From Nyssa sinensis (Eukaryota > Streptophyta > Magnoliopsida > Cornales > Nyssaceae): 64,000 bases of DNA. Both the position numbers and the translations under genes were made by a program. Positions 1-11,779 of this stretch are shown in pieces (position 1 is the first letter of the stretch; every line of letters starts with the position of its first letter). A model generated the notes under the pieces. The model did not search any database, had not been told where the DNA came from, and saw nothing but the letters and a program-made list of their open reading frames with translations. The stretch is taken from assembly GCA_008638375.1 (NCBI GenBank), contig CM018052.1, positions 25,265,071 through 25,329,070 on the forward strand. Reading direction: 5' to 3'.

Positions 1-2144
1 AAGTGCAAAGTAGAGGCCAAATAAAGGCCAATCTAATCTGATAAACTATTACAACTATAATTATGATAATCGAAGGGCTGAATAAGACACCGAAATAGTC
101 AACGTATAAAATGGGAAATGACCAACGTGTCCCGATGACCTAAAGCAGATACCAGATGAAGTCCAAATGACCTAAGAACTTACACATGAGATATATGAGA
201 CATTCCGGGGATCACGATAGGGTTCGGAACAAGAATGAAAAAATTACCATTTTGCCCCTAAGGTTGAATAAGTGCTTAATTGATAACAAGTGGAGTCCAA
301 ATGACTTAGAAGACGGTTCTAAAAGTTATTAAGCCCATTTAGGGAGTGTAATAACATAAGTTGAAACCCTGAAAGGGGGAATTAGAAAAAATTAACTAAA
401 TAGACTAAGTTCAAAGGAACTTAAAGCATTGCATCACGATGTTGGGATTAAATGGGTACTAATTCATTATGTAATATTTTTAAATCCATGATTATAGGAC
501 CACCTAAGCAACGGAACTGAGAAGAAGCTGAGGGGTAACAATAGTGGTGCTTGTGTGGGGAAATCATTACTAAGAAACTGAGGTAAGTAATTTTGATGCT
601 TTAATATGGGTTATTCCCAGCCAGTCACATTTATTTGCATATGCTACCAAACTCGTACTCCATTTCCTACCTGATGAGCCTGAATTCTTGATTGATGCCA
701 ATCTACTTGTGATTACCCAATGAACTTGATCTCCTTGATTGATGGCAATCGACTTGTGATTATTTATTCATGCCTGTGCTTTGGGTTCGACTTGCTTGCT
801 TATATCATTTTACGATCTTCACTTGTTAATGCTTGAGCATGCTTATACCATCCTCTATATCGTGTCATAATCTTGTAATATATCTGTTGTTGGAAATCTT
901 GTTTGTTCTATACACTTGTGCATCGTTGATTGAGACATGGTTGTTCTCGGCAGCCCGGTAACATAGCTATAAAAAGCTATAGTTATATATTGTTGCCTTG
1001 AACGGGTTATGTTCTCGGCAGCCCAGTAACATAGCAGGTGAGGCTATGGTTATATCATGTTGCCTTGAACTGACTAGCTACGATCCACATCTTTGTTCCT
1101 GTGGAGAGTAGCATGATCATGATATTTTATATGAGCCTGGGGTTGTGCTCAGTCACAACGGCCCATCTATTCACAGATTGTGTGGGGGAAAGACCCTTTG
1201 GGGTCTGTTGTGTCCTACGGGACCTATAGTAAAAGAGCTTTAACGTTATTCAGTAAGCCCGGGATAATGAGGCGAGGCTGAATATGGGTTGTATTGGGGT
1301 ATGCCGGGCCCCGGGTGATTCACGCATTCTGGGTTGTTAGTACTCGATGATTATATATCTTTGATGCTCATTGAGTGATCATATTCTATGCCCTGTGACT
1401 GATCACATTATTGCAGTCATGTTGTACTGTACTTGATGATGATATATTTCTGGTACTTGCTGGATGATCATATTCTATGTACACATGTCGTGTTTGATTG
1501 GCTAACGTTTTGTATATGGCAACGATTCATCACGATAGGCTAGATCCCACTTGATGGACCGTGTTATTGTCTCATTGCATCATTTTATAGGATATGCCTT
1601 TTTGGACCCTCGGGTCATTATTGTTGTTTCTCAATGACTGGCTATACTTGCACATGATATCTTTTCTTGGCTATTTGTTATATTTTTCCTCACTATCCTT
1701 GTGAACTAACCCTAACCCATGTTAAAGCTAGGAAATTACTTATTAGGCTTTGTTAGCTCACCCCTTCCTTATATTTTTTAGGACTGCAAGATCTAGAAGG
1801 ACCCTCAGGCGCTTAGGAAGTTTAGATGCCTGCAAGCCACTGGTAGCTTTTTGGCGAGTTCCTTTTTGTATTAAATCAAATACTGGAAGGTCTTAATTTC
1901 TCCCATGTCACCACGGTCTTGTCAATGTGTTTTGTTTGGAGGATCTGTACTTTTAAACATTATGTCTTTTTCGCATGTACTAAATGATAACCTAACCACG
2001 CTACCAGATATTGTAATGACTATAAAAATATTTTGTTAAAACTTTACTCAGTGTTTCAGATCCTTTTTGATGGGGAACGGCCCACCGACCGTAGACCCGG
2101 TCACGGACCCTTAATCTGCATAGGGTGGGTTTTTGGTCGTGACA
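1..2144 (+). mobile_element. Ty3/gypsy (Tekay/Del-like) LTR, 3' part
   Basis: This is the 3' part of a long gypsy-type LTR whose start lies before the window. It has no long ORF. It shows features common in Tekay/Del LTRs: a GC-richer middle, the 'agctcacccc' segment near 1755, and an end at 'ggtcgtgaca' (2136-2144) with the terminal CA. A 68-bp unit is repeated in tandem (943-1010 and 1011-1075, both starting 'gttctcggcagccc'). At 2145 the sequence changes abruptly to Ty1/copia reverse transcriptase, so the gypsy element probably inserted into a copia element. The 5-bp target duplication cannot be checked because the other end is outside the window. Whether this is a solo LTR or the 3' LTR of a full element is unknown. 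Confidence 0.65.
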
Positions 2145-3439
2145 ACAATGATACATTCAGTCCAGTCATTAAGCCTACCACAGTCCGGTTTGTCCTCAGC
2201 ATTGCTATAAGTCGTGGCTGGTCTCTCCGTCAACTTGACGTCAATAATGCCTTTTTATAAGGGCATCTCTCCGAAGATGTCTATATGGCTCAACCGCAAG
2301 GCTTTGTTGATCCTGACTATCCCACTCATGTGTGTAAACTTCACAAAGCCCTATATGGTCTTAAGCAGGCTCCCTATGCCTGGTATACTGAGCTTCGCCA
2401 GTTTCTTGTTGCCTCTGGCTTTCGGAACTCCCATGCCGATACATATCTCTTTGTTCTCACCACTGATCGATATTGTGTATATCTTCTTGTTTATGTTGAT
2501 GACATTATAATCACAGGTGACGATACTGCTATGGTCAACCGAGTTGTTAGCTCTCTTGCTCACCGCTTCTCCATTAAGGATCTTGGCCCGCTTGCTTATT
2601 TCCTTGGCGTGGAAGTCATTCCGCATGAGCATGGGCTCCTTCTTTCTCAACGTCGGTACATCTTGGATCTTCTTACTCGTACTTCCATGCTGGATAGTAA
2701 ATCTGTACTCACCCCTCTTCCCACCAGTCCACCACTTACACTCCACTCTTACGGACCCAACTGAATATAGAGCCGTTGTGGGTAGCCTCCAGTACCTGTC
2801 TCTTACTCGGCCGAAAATTTCTTTTGCAGTCAACAAATTATCTCAGTATATGCATCGTCCAACCACTGACCATTGGACTACTGTCAAGCGCCTCCTGCGC
2901 TATCTTTGTGGTACTTTCGATCATGGCCTTTGTCTTTATCGTGACTCACCACTGTCCCTCCATGCCTTCTCTGATGTTGATTGGGCAAGCAACAAGGAGG
3001 ATTTCTCGTCTACTAGTGCTTATATTGTTTATCTTGGTCGCAATCCTATTTCTTGGAGTTCTAAGAAGCAACGTACGATTGCTCGGTCTTCTACTGAAGC
3101 TGAATATCGGTCTGTTGCTGCCACTGCTGCTGAATTGAATTGAGTGTGTTCTCTCCTTACTAAACTTCATGTTCAGCTACCTCAGTCACCTGTGATCTAC
3201 TGCGACAATGTCGGAGCTACCCAATTATGTTCCAATCTAGTATTCCATTCTCGCATGAAGCATGTTGCCATTGATTTTCACTTCATTCACGATCAAGTTC
3301 AAACTGGGGCTTTACGTGTTGCTCACGTCTCACCAACCGATCAACTCGCGGATGCCCTCACCAAACCACTACCGCGAGCTCGTTTTCTGTCTTCGGGACA
3401 AAATTGGACTCTCCTCCCGGAGCTCCATCTTGCGGGGGC
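2145..3439 (+). pseudogene. Ty1/copia pol fragment: reverse transcriptase and RNase H
   Basis: This is the C-terminal part of a copia polyprotein, which copies the element RNA into DNA in virus-like particles. It begins at the conserved 'DTFSPV' block (2150). It then shows '[11 protein letters not shown]', '[10 protein letters not shown]' (about 2344) and the catalytic 'YVDDIII' (about 2488-2510). The RNase H part includes 'SSTEAEYR' (about 3088) and the terminal 'LADALTKPLP' (about 3347). It is broken: a stop after 'NNAFL' (about 2258), a frameshift near 2760 and a stop at about 3141. Gag, protease, integrase and the N-terminal half of RT are missing, cut off by the gypsy LTR on the left. 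Family assignment is confident; the copy is dead. Confidence 0.9.
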
Positions 3440-3697
3440 ATGTTAGAGATATTAGTTGTACATAATATTTTATTAGGATTTGATTTAGATTATTTGATTA
3501 GGATTTGATTTGATTTGATTTAGATTATTTGATTAGGATTTGATTTGATTTAGATTATTTGATTTAGTTGTAGATAATATGGGATTTTGATTTGATTTGA
3601 TTTTCTGTACAAGGTATATATATACCCATATTGATCAATGGAAAATGTGTGTCATATTTTTTTATCTCCTCAAGTGTGTTGTGTTAGTCTAGGGGAC
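3440..3697 (+). repeat. copia 3' LTR, probably truncated
   Basis: The LTR follows the pol fragment. A purine-rich tract ('gcggggg', 3432-3438) is followed by 'TGTTAGAGATATTAG' at 3440, the expected polypurine tract and LTR start. The interior holds tandem 'ttaggatttgattt' type repeats (3470-3600) and a TATA-like 'gtatatatatacc' near 3613. No clear CA end is seen before L1 sequence begins near 3698, so the right border is approximate. No 5' LTR partner is in the window. Confidence 0.7.
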
Positions 3698-6365
3698 TGC
3701 AGGCCCAAAACCCTCTCTTCAAGAATTAAAAAGGTACTCGATGCCAATCAATCAGCATTCTTAGAAGGTAAAAATATTTTGGATGGAGTACTCATAGCAA
3801 ATGAAGTTGTCTACTGGTAGAAGAGAAGTGGAATGAAAGGTCTCCTTCTCAAGCTGGATTTTGAAAAAACTTTTGATAGTATCAACTGGAATTTCCTCTT
3901 TAATATGATGGAAAACTTTGGTTTTAGCCCCAAATGGTTGAATTGGATCAAAGAATTCATTTCTTCCCCTACGATATCCATACTTGTAAATAGCTCTCCT
4001 TCTTTTGAATTCGGAATAGGGAGAGTCTAAGGTAGGGCGACCCACTGTCCCCTTTTCTTTTCAACATCATTGTAGAAGGTCTTAATGTCTTGTTCAGAAG
4101 AGCTAGAGAATTAAATCTAATTAAAAGAGTTAAAGTGGGCAAAAAGCAAGTCACCATTAGCCACCTACAATTTACAAATGATACACTGGTTTTTTGCGAG
4201 GCAAACTGGTTAGAAATTCTCAACATTAGAAGAATCTTGAGATTGTTTGAAGTTCTTTCGGGGTTAAAGATAAATTTTCATAAAATCCTGATTTGCGGTG
4301 TGGGTGTCTCTCAGGAGTTTATGTGTGACGTGACCAAGGTCTTAAAATGTAAACAGAACGAGCTGCCAATCAAGTACTTAGGCCTTCCTCTTGGGGAAAA
4401 TCTCTGACTCAAACATACATGGGATCCAGTTATAGGTAGATTCAAAGGAAAGCTCTCCTTTTGGAAGAAGAAATATTTATCTTTTGGAGGTAGAATTTCT
4501 TTTATCAAATCTGTTTTTCATAATCTTTCTGCCTACTATTAGTCCATTTTCAAGATGCTTGAATCAGTTTCAAAACTAATTGACAAGATTCAATCAAGTT
4601 TCCTATGGGGAGACAATGAATCCAAAAGAAAGCTCCACTTGATAAAGTGGGATAAGGTCACGATGGGAAAGAATGTTGGTGGGTTGGGCATTAGAAAAAT
4701 CAGAGTTTTTAATAACTGCCTTCTTTTGAAATGGTTCTTGAGATTTAGTTGAGAGCCAAACTCTTTATGGAAAAGAATCTTAATGAGCCTTTATCACATT
4801 GAAGGGAGTGCTTGGTTGCCAAAGATCAATGCAACTTCTAACTTGCCCAGAATCTGGGCTTATATTCTTCTCGCCGAGTCAAGAAATCCAACCCTCTCTC
4901 AATTTTTCCTTGAAAATTTACCTTTAGTGGTTGGGAATGGTTTGACAATTTCTTTTTGGAAGGACCAATGGATTGGTGATAAGTTTTTAATGACTCTCTT
5001 CCCTAGGTTGTTTAGTATATCAACTCTGAAAAATGAGAGCTTGGCTTACTTCGTCAACTTAAGAGATAGCTTGGGTGTCTGGAACTTTATGTTTCGCAGA
5101 GCTTTATTTGTTTGGGAGACTGAAATGTTATCTCGTCTCCTCTCAAAACTTCAAAATGCTTCAGTTTCTCTCAATTCCCGACATGATAAAATTACTTGGA
5201 AAGCCTATAATTTTGGTGAGTTTTCAGTTAGTGCATTGTATCGATGGTTTTATTCTTCCCTTGGGCCTAGTCTTGGGGTCTTGAAACTCTCATGGGGCTA
5301 TATATCACCTTCTCGAGTTCATTTTTTTTGGTTGGCTAGCTCTGAATGGCAGAATAAAATCTGTAGAATACCTTTTAAATATAGGCATTCTCACGGAGGA
5401 AGCTTCTTGCTTGTGCATTTTTTACGGACTAGAAATTGAGTCCTCAGACCATTTACTGTTGCAGTGTATGGAAGTTTGGAAAATATGGTCTGACTGCATC
5501 AACTGGTGGGCACTCTATTGGGTTGTTCCAAACTCTATCAAGAATCTTCTTGTATGGTGGCAAAGCTTCAAGTTTGAGAAGCTCAAGAAGGCGATTTGGG
5601 AAGCCATTCCCTTTTCAATTATGTGGTCTATCTGGACCTAAAGAAACGAATGTCTCTTCAATCAAGCAGTGCCTTGCTGGGAGAAGCCGAAGCAATCAGT
5701 AAAAATCAAGGTGTCTTTTTGGGTTGAATTCAGACTGGGAAAAAGTATAGATTACTGTATAAACGATCTGATCATCCATATCATTAAAAGTCACTAACTC
5801 TGCGCATGGATAACATGAGTTATTCCCTCTTGGATTGATAGTTTGGTTTCTTCTAATTTCGAAAAGTTGTGTCCTCTACTTCATCAGGTTGGTCACATTT
5901 TAATTTTATTTGCGAATATGAGATGCAACAACTACTTTGAATCTTCTTCCTCTTTCTATTTATGTCAAGAGGATTGAGATGTGATTTGCAATCTTTGTTG
6001 ATGGGCGTTGTCGGTTGTTGGAGCATGCTGATCTTGTTGTTATGAGCTTCAAACGATTTTGAAAGTGTGGTGTCTGTATTTGGGCTTCATTCTAATATTT
6101 GATATCAACGTGTGAGTAAAGGCATGGGGAGGATTTTGTTTGGGAATTATGGAAGTTTGGTCTGTCTTGTTGCTTATTGTTTTCCATCCTTTTGGTGCTT
6201 TCTTGCTCTTGATTTTTTTGCTGGCAAGTGATGCGGTTTCTCGTCTGGTGCCAACCTAGTTAGGATGAAACTCGGAGCCCTGATGCCTTAATATTCAACT
6301 CTATATTTTGTTATGTATGTCTTGTACATTTCTTTTTATTAATAATATTCTTTTTTGCTTATAAA
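3698..6365 (+). pseudogene. L1-type LINE, 5'-truncated ORF2 and 3' end
   Basis: This is a decayed plant L1 whose ORF2 encodes the endonuclease/reverse transcriptase used in target-primed retrotransposition. It starts inside the RT domain ('LDANQSAFLEGKNILDGVLIA', about 3748-3810). It continues with 'LLKLDFEKTFDS' (about 3847), 'FTNDTLVF' (about 4170, replacing the catalytic FADD), 'IKYLGLPLG' (about 4369) and the C-terminal RNase H/zinc-ribbon region (about 4950-5640). Several stops and frameshifts break it (e.g. 3818, 4028, 4405, 4750). The 3' UTR runs to a short A-rich tail near 6362. The endonuclease domain is absent. Confidence 0.85.
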
Positions 6366-6590
6366 AAAAGGAATCTTTAATTCATTTGGTTAAAATGAGT
6401 AGTGCTGAAGAGTCCTGCTTCAAACTGAAAGTTAGGATCAATTGGTTGAATTTGGGGGATCAGAATACAAAGTTTTTCCACCAAAATGTTAATTGCCACA
6501 AAACAAGGAACAAAATGCTTAGTCTTACCAACCCTGATGGCAGCAAGCTAGACAGCCATGAAAAACTGAAAGAAGAGGTAATTGTTAAAT
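6366..6590 (+). pseudogene. L1 ORF2 fragment, endonuclease-RT linker
   Basis: A short piece of another L1 lies directly after the tail of the previous one. The translation from 6396 reads like the linker between endonuclease and RT: 'INWLNLGDQNTKFFHQNV', then 'KTRNKMLSLTNPDG'. In an intact L1 this segment lies upstream of RT, so it cannot be a continuation of the preceding copy. Similarity fades near 6590. It may be what is left of a LINE into which other elements inserted. Confidence 0.7.
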
Positions 6591-9500
6591 TTCTAATCCT
6601 TTTCATCACTCTCCTTTTAACTTTTGGAAGGAGAGAAAAATGGATTTTTAAGCCTCTCTTTCTTCCCCTCCCTTCATTTTCATTTCATTTTCCCCCTTAT
6701 TTTCAAACCAAACATGAATAATGTCTCATTCCTTTTCTTTTCCCTTTCCTTCTTTTTCTCTCTAATGCCTTCAATCCCAAAGGAATATAAGGGTGAGGTG
6801 TGACATTTAAGTCCCTTTTGCATATGTAGCGTATGCCTTTGGACCCCCAAAAAAAAAAACTGAAGAAAAATTAACATAATTATTTGTGGGGTGTGAGATC
6901 GTTGATCCTAAATCAAATGCCACTCTGCAAGCCAATTAAAATTTGAAAACTAAACTGAAAGACATGAAAAATAATTAAAGACAGACTGAATTGTTAACTT
7001 ATAGAAGCTTCTTCCTTAATTTTCCTCCTACTTCTATTTGAGGATGGACTCATTCTTGACTAGAATTATTGAAATTAAAGCTATGAGTTTTCAAAATCTT
7101 TTCCCATGGAGTTGGAATAGCTCTTCAACTCTTACTATATATGTACATTCAGATCTTGCGCATTAAGATTAGGGATGCATGGCAATATGTCCCAACCTAT
7201 CGGATCATCCCCACCTTGCTTTGCAAAAGAGATGGGTTTGGATATTCTTGTGTTGCTCCGATTATATATTTAATTTATATAAGTTCTCTTCAATATTATC
7301 ATATTCCTTTAAATATTCTCATATATATATAGATCTAATATATATATATATATGTATATATATAACATGTGTATGTATAGATTATGTGTATATAAAGTTT
7401 TATATATAGTAATGATAATATATAGTTGATTAATTTTAATTTTTTTAAATTAATAAATTTAATTTTTAAATGGGAGCAAGGCGAGGCAGGCCGAGGAAAA
7501 ACATAGGGGACATAATTGGTAATCAAGGACGGAAAATGTTAGTTTTAAACAGGTTGAGATAGGGGAGAGACTCCTACCCCGAACCTGTCCCATTGCCAAT
7601 CCTAGTCAATACACATATACTATAAACATATACATGTAATTTAAATTTAAATTCCCTTTCCTTGGACCAAAATAAATATATGCCTTTACTCTAAACACAT
7701 CCCATTGTCATTTCTAGTCAAGATAAATGCCTAACAAATTAAGCCGGCATGCCAGTCAAAGAAAAACGAAATTCATCGTGAAATGCACAACCCCCCTCCC
7801 CCAAAAAAAAAATTTAGAAAATATTTTTTATACATGTAAAATTATAGCTATTTTCAAACTATCCCACCCCAAAAATTTGGCCAAACCCAATCTCTACCCA
7901 TCATTTCTCACCCCAAATTTTTTTTCCCACCCTAAAATTTCCATCTTAAATCCATCACTTTTCACTCCAGAATTTTGGCCCAACCCATTATTCATTTTAA
8001 TTCCTAAAGTAAAACCATTGAATCTATTGAGAACATTTTTCTTACAGTAACTCACAAGTTGCAAGCCAGAAATTTGCAGCATGGTAGCAAGTCAACAATT
8101 GAGAACATTCTTTGCAAATTGCAATCGGCAAGACAAATTTGAATTTGCGTGAAATTTCTTTCTGCCATTTATTTGATGGATTTTGATTTTTTTCTTGCTA
8201 ATTTTTTTCCTTTGAAACTCTGTTTGATTGGTAATAAAATTTCTATTGTTATTTATTTGATGTTTTGATGTTTTCTTACTAAAATTTTTTCATTTTTAAG
8301 TTTTGTTTGGTAGTTAAAAAAAATTTAAGAACAAGAAAAGTAAAATACAAATTTGTTATTTTTTCTCCTAAAATTTTTCCTCCATCATCTTCCTCTTTGA
8401 GGAAAAAAAAAAAAAGTTTACATGTAAAAATTCCGTAATTTAAGAAAAAAATTTCCCCTAAAATATCTCCAAAAAAAGCCTAGCCCCTCCTAATTTTTTT
8501 TCATGACTCCATCCTTGGAAATGCAATACCATAAATATTTACATTAACTAATTACACTCCAACTCCTTCTCTTCTGACCAAGGTAACCTTAACTTTGAGA
8601 AGTGCATGTAACCTAATCAATAAAAATTGAATTCCAAATAGTTGTCAATGAACCCCAGCACAGTTGAATCGGGGTCATGAACTTCATGGAAGGAAAAAGA
8701 GGGTATCCGTTTGATAGTTTTTTTAGTCTCACATGCATGTTATAGGTTAGAGGTAATGGGGTGCAAGAATGCTTAAGAGGGTATCCAGTACTAATATGAA
8801 AAAATAGACAAAAAATGTTCACCTTCAATAGTTCAATACCCTTTTAGTCATTGTGCCCTTGAATTCTTATTTCTCATAAATTATCATAATGATTAATGAA
8901 CTTAAAACAGCCTTAGTACGTATATTGTATTAATTAAGTTGACAGATCTTTATTGAAATGAATATCACTATTCAATGCATGCAAGTTGCTCCAAATTAAC
9001 AAAATGCAACAGCTTTTGTAACATTTGGATTGATGGAGCTGTAATCAAAATTAACATTTGTATTGTTGAAACACATACTATATATGACTGCATGAAACAA
9101 ACAGAAATCTAGATTACTTTCTCTCTCATCAACCAATGCATATGCATCAGATTTCAAACTTTATTGAAATCTCATCACCTGGAATATAGGCATTACACTT
9201 TAAAGTCTACAATATTTTAATTAGCAAAAGGGGAAAGGACTAATTAAAGTTGGCATCTTCTTATTTTTCTATTCGCACATTCTTTCAAAATTACACACAC
9301 TCTCGCACACACAAATATATACATATAAATTGTCTGTCAGCTGTTTATTTTCGTACGAGTGTATAAATAAACTTATAGAATCACTTAAAAAAATGAGTTC
9401 TGCAACTTAAAAGAACTCCAAATTATATATATAATGACAGTTTATTAATTGTTCAAAACTGATTTCTAGAAGTGACATCAATAACATAATACTAGCAGTA

Positions 9501-11779
9501 CATTAATGCGATTTACATTGGTACATAGAAGAGAAAAGTTCTTCTTTCTGCACTAAAAAGAAGTAATAGATCTAGACAATAGTGTTCCTGTTTTCTTAGA
9601 GAAATGTACAATGTACATGCTATCAAAATGCAGACCTTTGAGAACAGTTTGCCATGATATTTTATTTAGTAACTAGAGACACTGGAGCTATGACTATATG
9701 TGAAGAGAGAGAACTGAATGCTGTAGCAGAAATTAGCCTTCCTTTAGCCCTTCCCAGCCGATTGACCTAGCTTTTATATGATCCTACAATGAATTTTCAG
9801 GAATGTGAGAAGTGTTAGTTGTTTGTCAATTAAAATATACTAATAAAGTTCACCTACTGATTACATATATTGGGTATAAATGCAACTTTAGCATTGATAA
9901 TGAAAACTTGATTTAACATGTTAAAGTTCACCTACTAATTACATATAAGGTATAGATTAATAATTCATGAAATTGCTTGGCTGGTCTATTGGCACCATTC
10001 ATGCTACTAGTAATAGCTAACAATGATATATTGAATCTAGCTAGCAAAAGGAACCTAACAACCTAAGCATCTAGCTAGCTAGTACAATTTATATATATAT
10101 ATATATATATATATAGATATCTATAACAGGGAAAAGAAAAGCAAGAACAATCATGCATGCTAGAAGACGAATAAAAAGATGAACATAGAGTAATAATCAT
10201 GGATGAAGAGTGGCTTTAGCACCCGATGTTTAGATCTATGTGCCTACACTACAGAAAAAAGAACAACCTGAATAGATTACATTGTTCATATATGACAACA
10301 ATTCTCAATGGCCGAAATGTGGCTAGCTACTTGCATAAGTTATCATAGTCATTGATGTTCATAGTAGTGTTTTCTTCCTTGCAAGAGGTGGAACTAATTA
10401 ATGGCACCCTTATATCCCAATTAAGCAAGAATTAACATTTCAAATCAGCTTATAAGAACTCTACTTGAAAACTAATTAATTTGGAATAGACCAACTATGG
10501 AGTCCACTTGGGGAAGTTCATTTCATATGCCATCCATTTCTTGCAATCTCGGACATTTTGTGTTTAAGGACTCTACACATATCACATAACAAATATGAAA
10601 TCTCAATAGATCACTACTATAATAATTCCTTATTCTATGAGTGTATGATACAAGTGAATTATCAAATTTATGGGGTACCTCCATCACCCAGAAATGATTG
10701 AAGGATTTTTATTTAAGTACTCTTGGGAATTAATATATTGTAGACAAAGTAATTATTTCATTAGAACAATTCCAATATAATATGGGGGCAGTGACATCAT
10801 ATGATCTGTTTATAATTGCGGATGCAGGTACTCTAAAAAGGATTTTTATAAAGAAAACGAATCATTAGCATTGCTACTCAAGTTAACAAAATTTTTAATT
10901 CTAACCATGGGTACCAATCTGTAATGCTAATAAATACTATATGAATCTTCATCTAATTAAGTTAAGATTTCAAAATTCAAATTATAATGTACTAATTAAT
11001 ATTCAGTTTCTATAATAATTCATATAGGACAATGATAAGATAAGCCATGCTTTGGTGTATATCTCCTACATTATTGCAATGCCTTGCCTTCTTGGTGGAT
11101 TGATTATTGTCTCATAATCTGTTTATTAGGAGGGATAGAAAATTGGAAGGAAGGGAAGGTGCAAAGGAAAAGGTATCCCTAAAGAAAATAGAATAGACTT
11201 TTCTCTCATTTTGTATGATTGAGTATAGAAAGGATAGAGGAAAGGGATATTGTGTGGTTTGACATCATACCCTTCCATATTCAAAACACAAAAGAGAAGC
11301 ATTTTTCCATGCAAAAATAATAAAAAATGGAGGGGGTGGCCCTTCCATCTTCCTTTTCTCCCATTTTTTGGGAGGAAGGGACATTTGGTGGAACCAAAGG
11401 AAAAAGGGCATCTATCCTCCTTTCCTTTTCTTTCCCCCCTTCACCTCGAAAAAAAACTATTAATCCCTAGCCCTTCCTCCCCTTCTTTCCTTCCATTCTT
11501 CCACTCTAAAAAACGGTTTGTTGAATTTCTTCGACCATCTAGAATTTTCCTTATGATGGTTAACTAGATTTAAATTTAAATTTAATAAGAGTGAAAAGGG
11601 TCTCCATGGACCAGAGTCTCCTTTTCTTAGATGAGGCCTTAATAGTATAAGTTCATCATTTCTAATTCGCCGTGTTGTTTTAGTAGTTCTAAGGTTTCTA
11701 AAGTTTTGAATAGTGCAATTCATTCTTGATCCTACTAAGTGATAAGCCCTAATTAATTAATTATGACCAAGTAATGAAT
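6591..11779. other. AT-rich intergenic DNA without a supported gene
   Basis: No supported gene was found in this 5.2 kb. It holds (TA)n runs (about 7325-7375 and 10090-10116), several A or T homopolymers (e.g. 8400-8415) and a pyrimidine-rich block at 6640-6780. A purine-rich stretch near 11128-11180 and a pyrimidine-rich stretch near 11400-11510 are roughly complementary and could be the ends of a degraded DNA transposon; this is a weak guess. Short ORFs here look like chance. Confidence 0.5.

Noticed and set aside
11126..11723. Inverted purine/pyrimidine blocks as a MITE
   Set aside because: Complementarity is only approximate and no target duplication was found.
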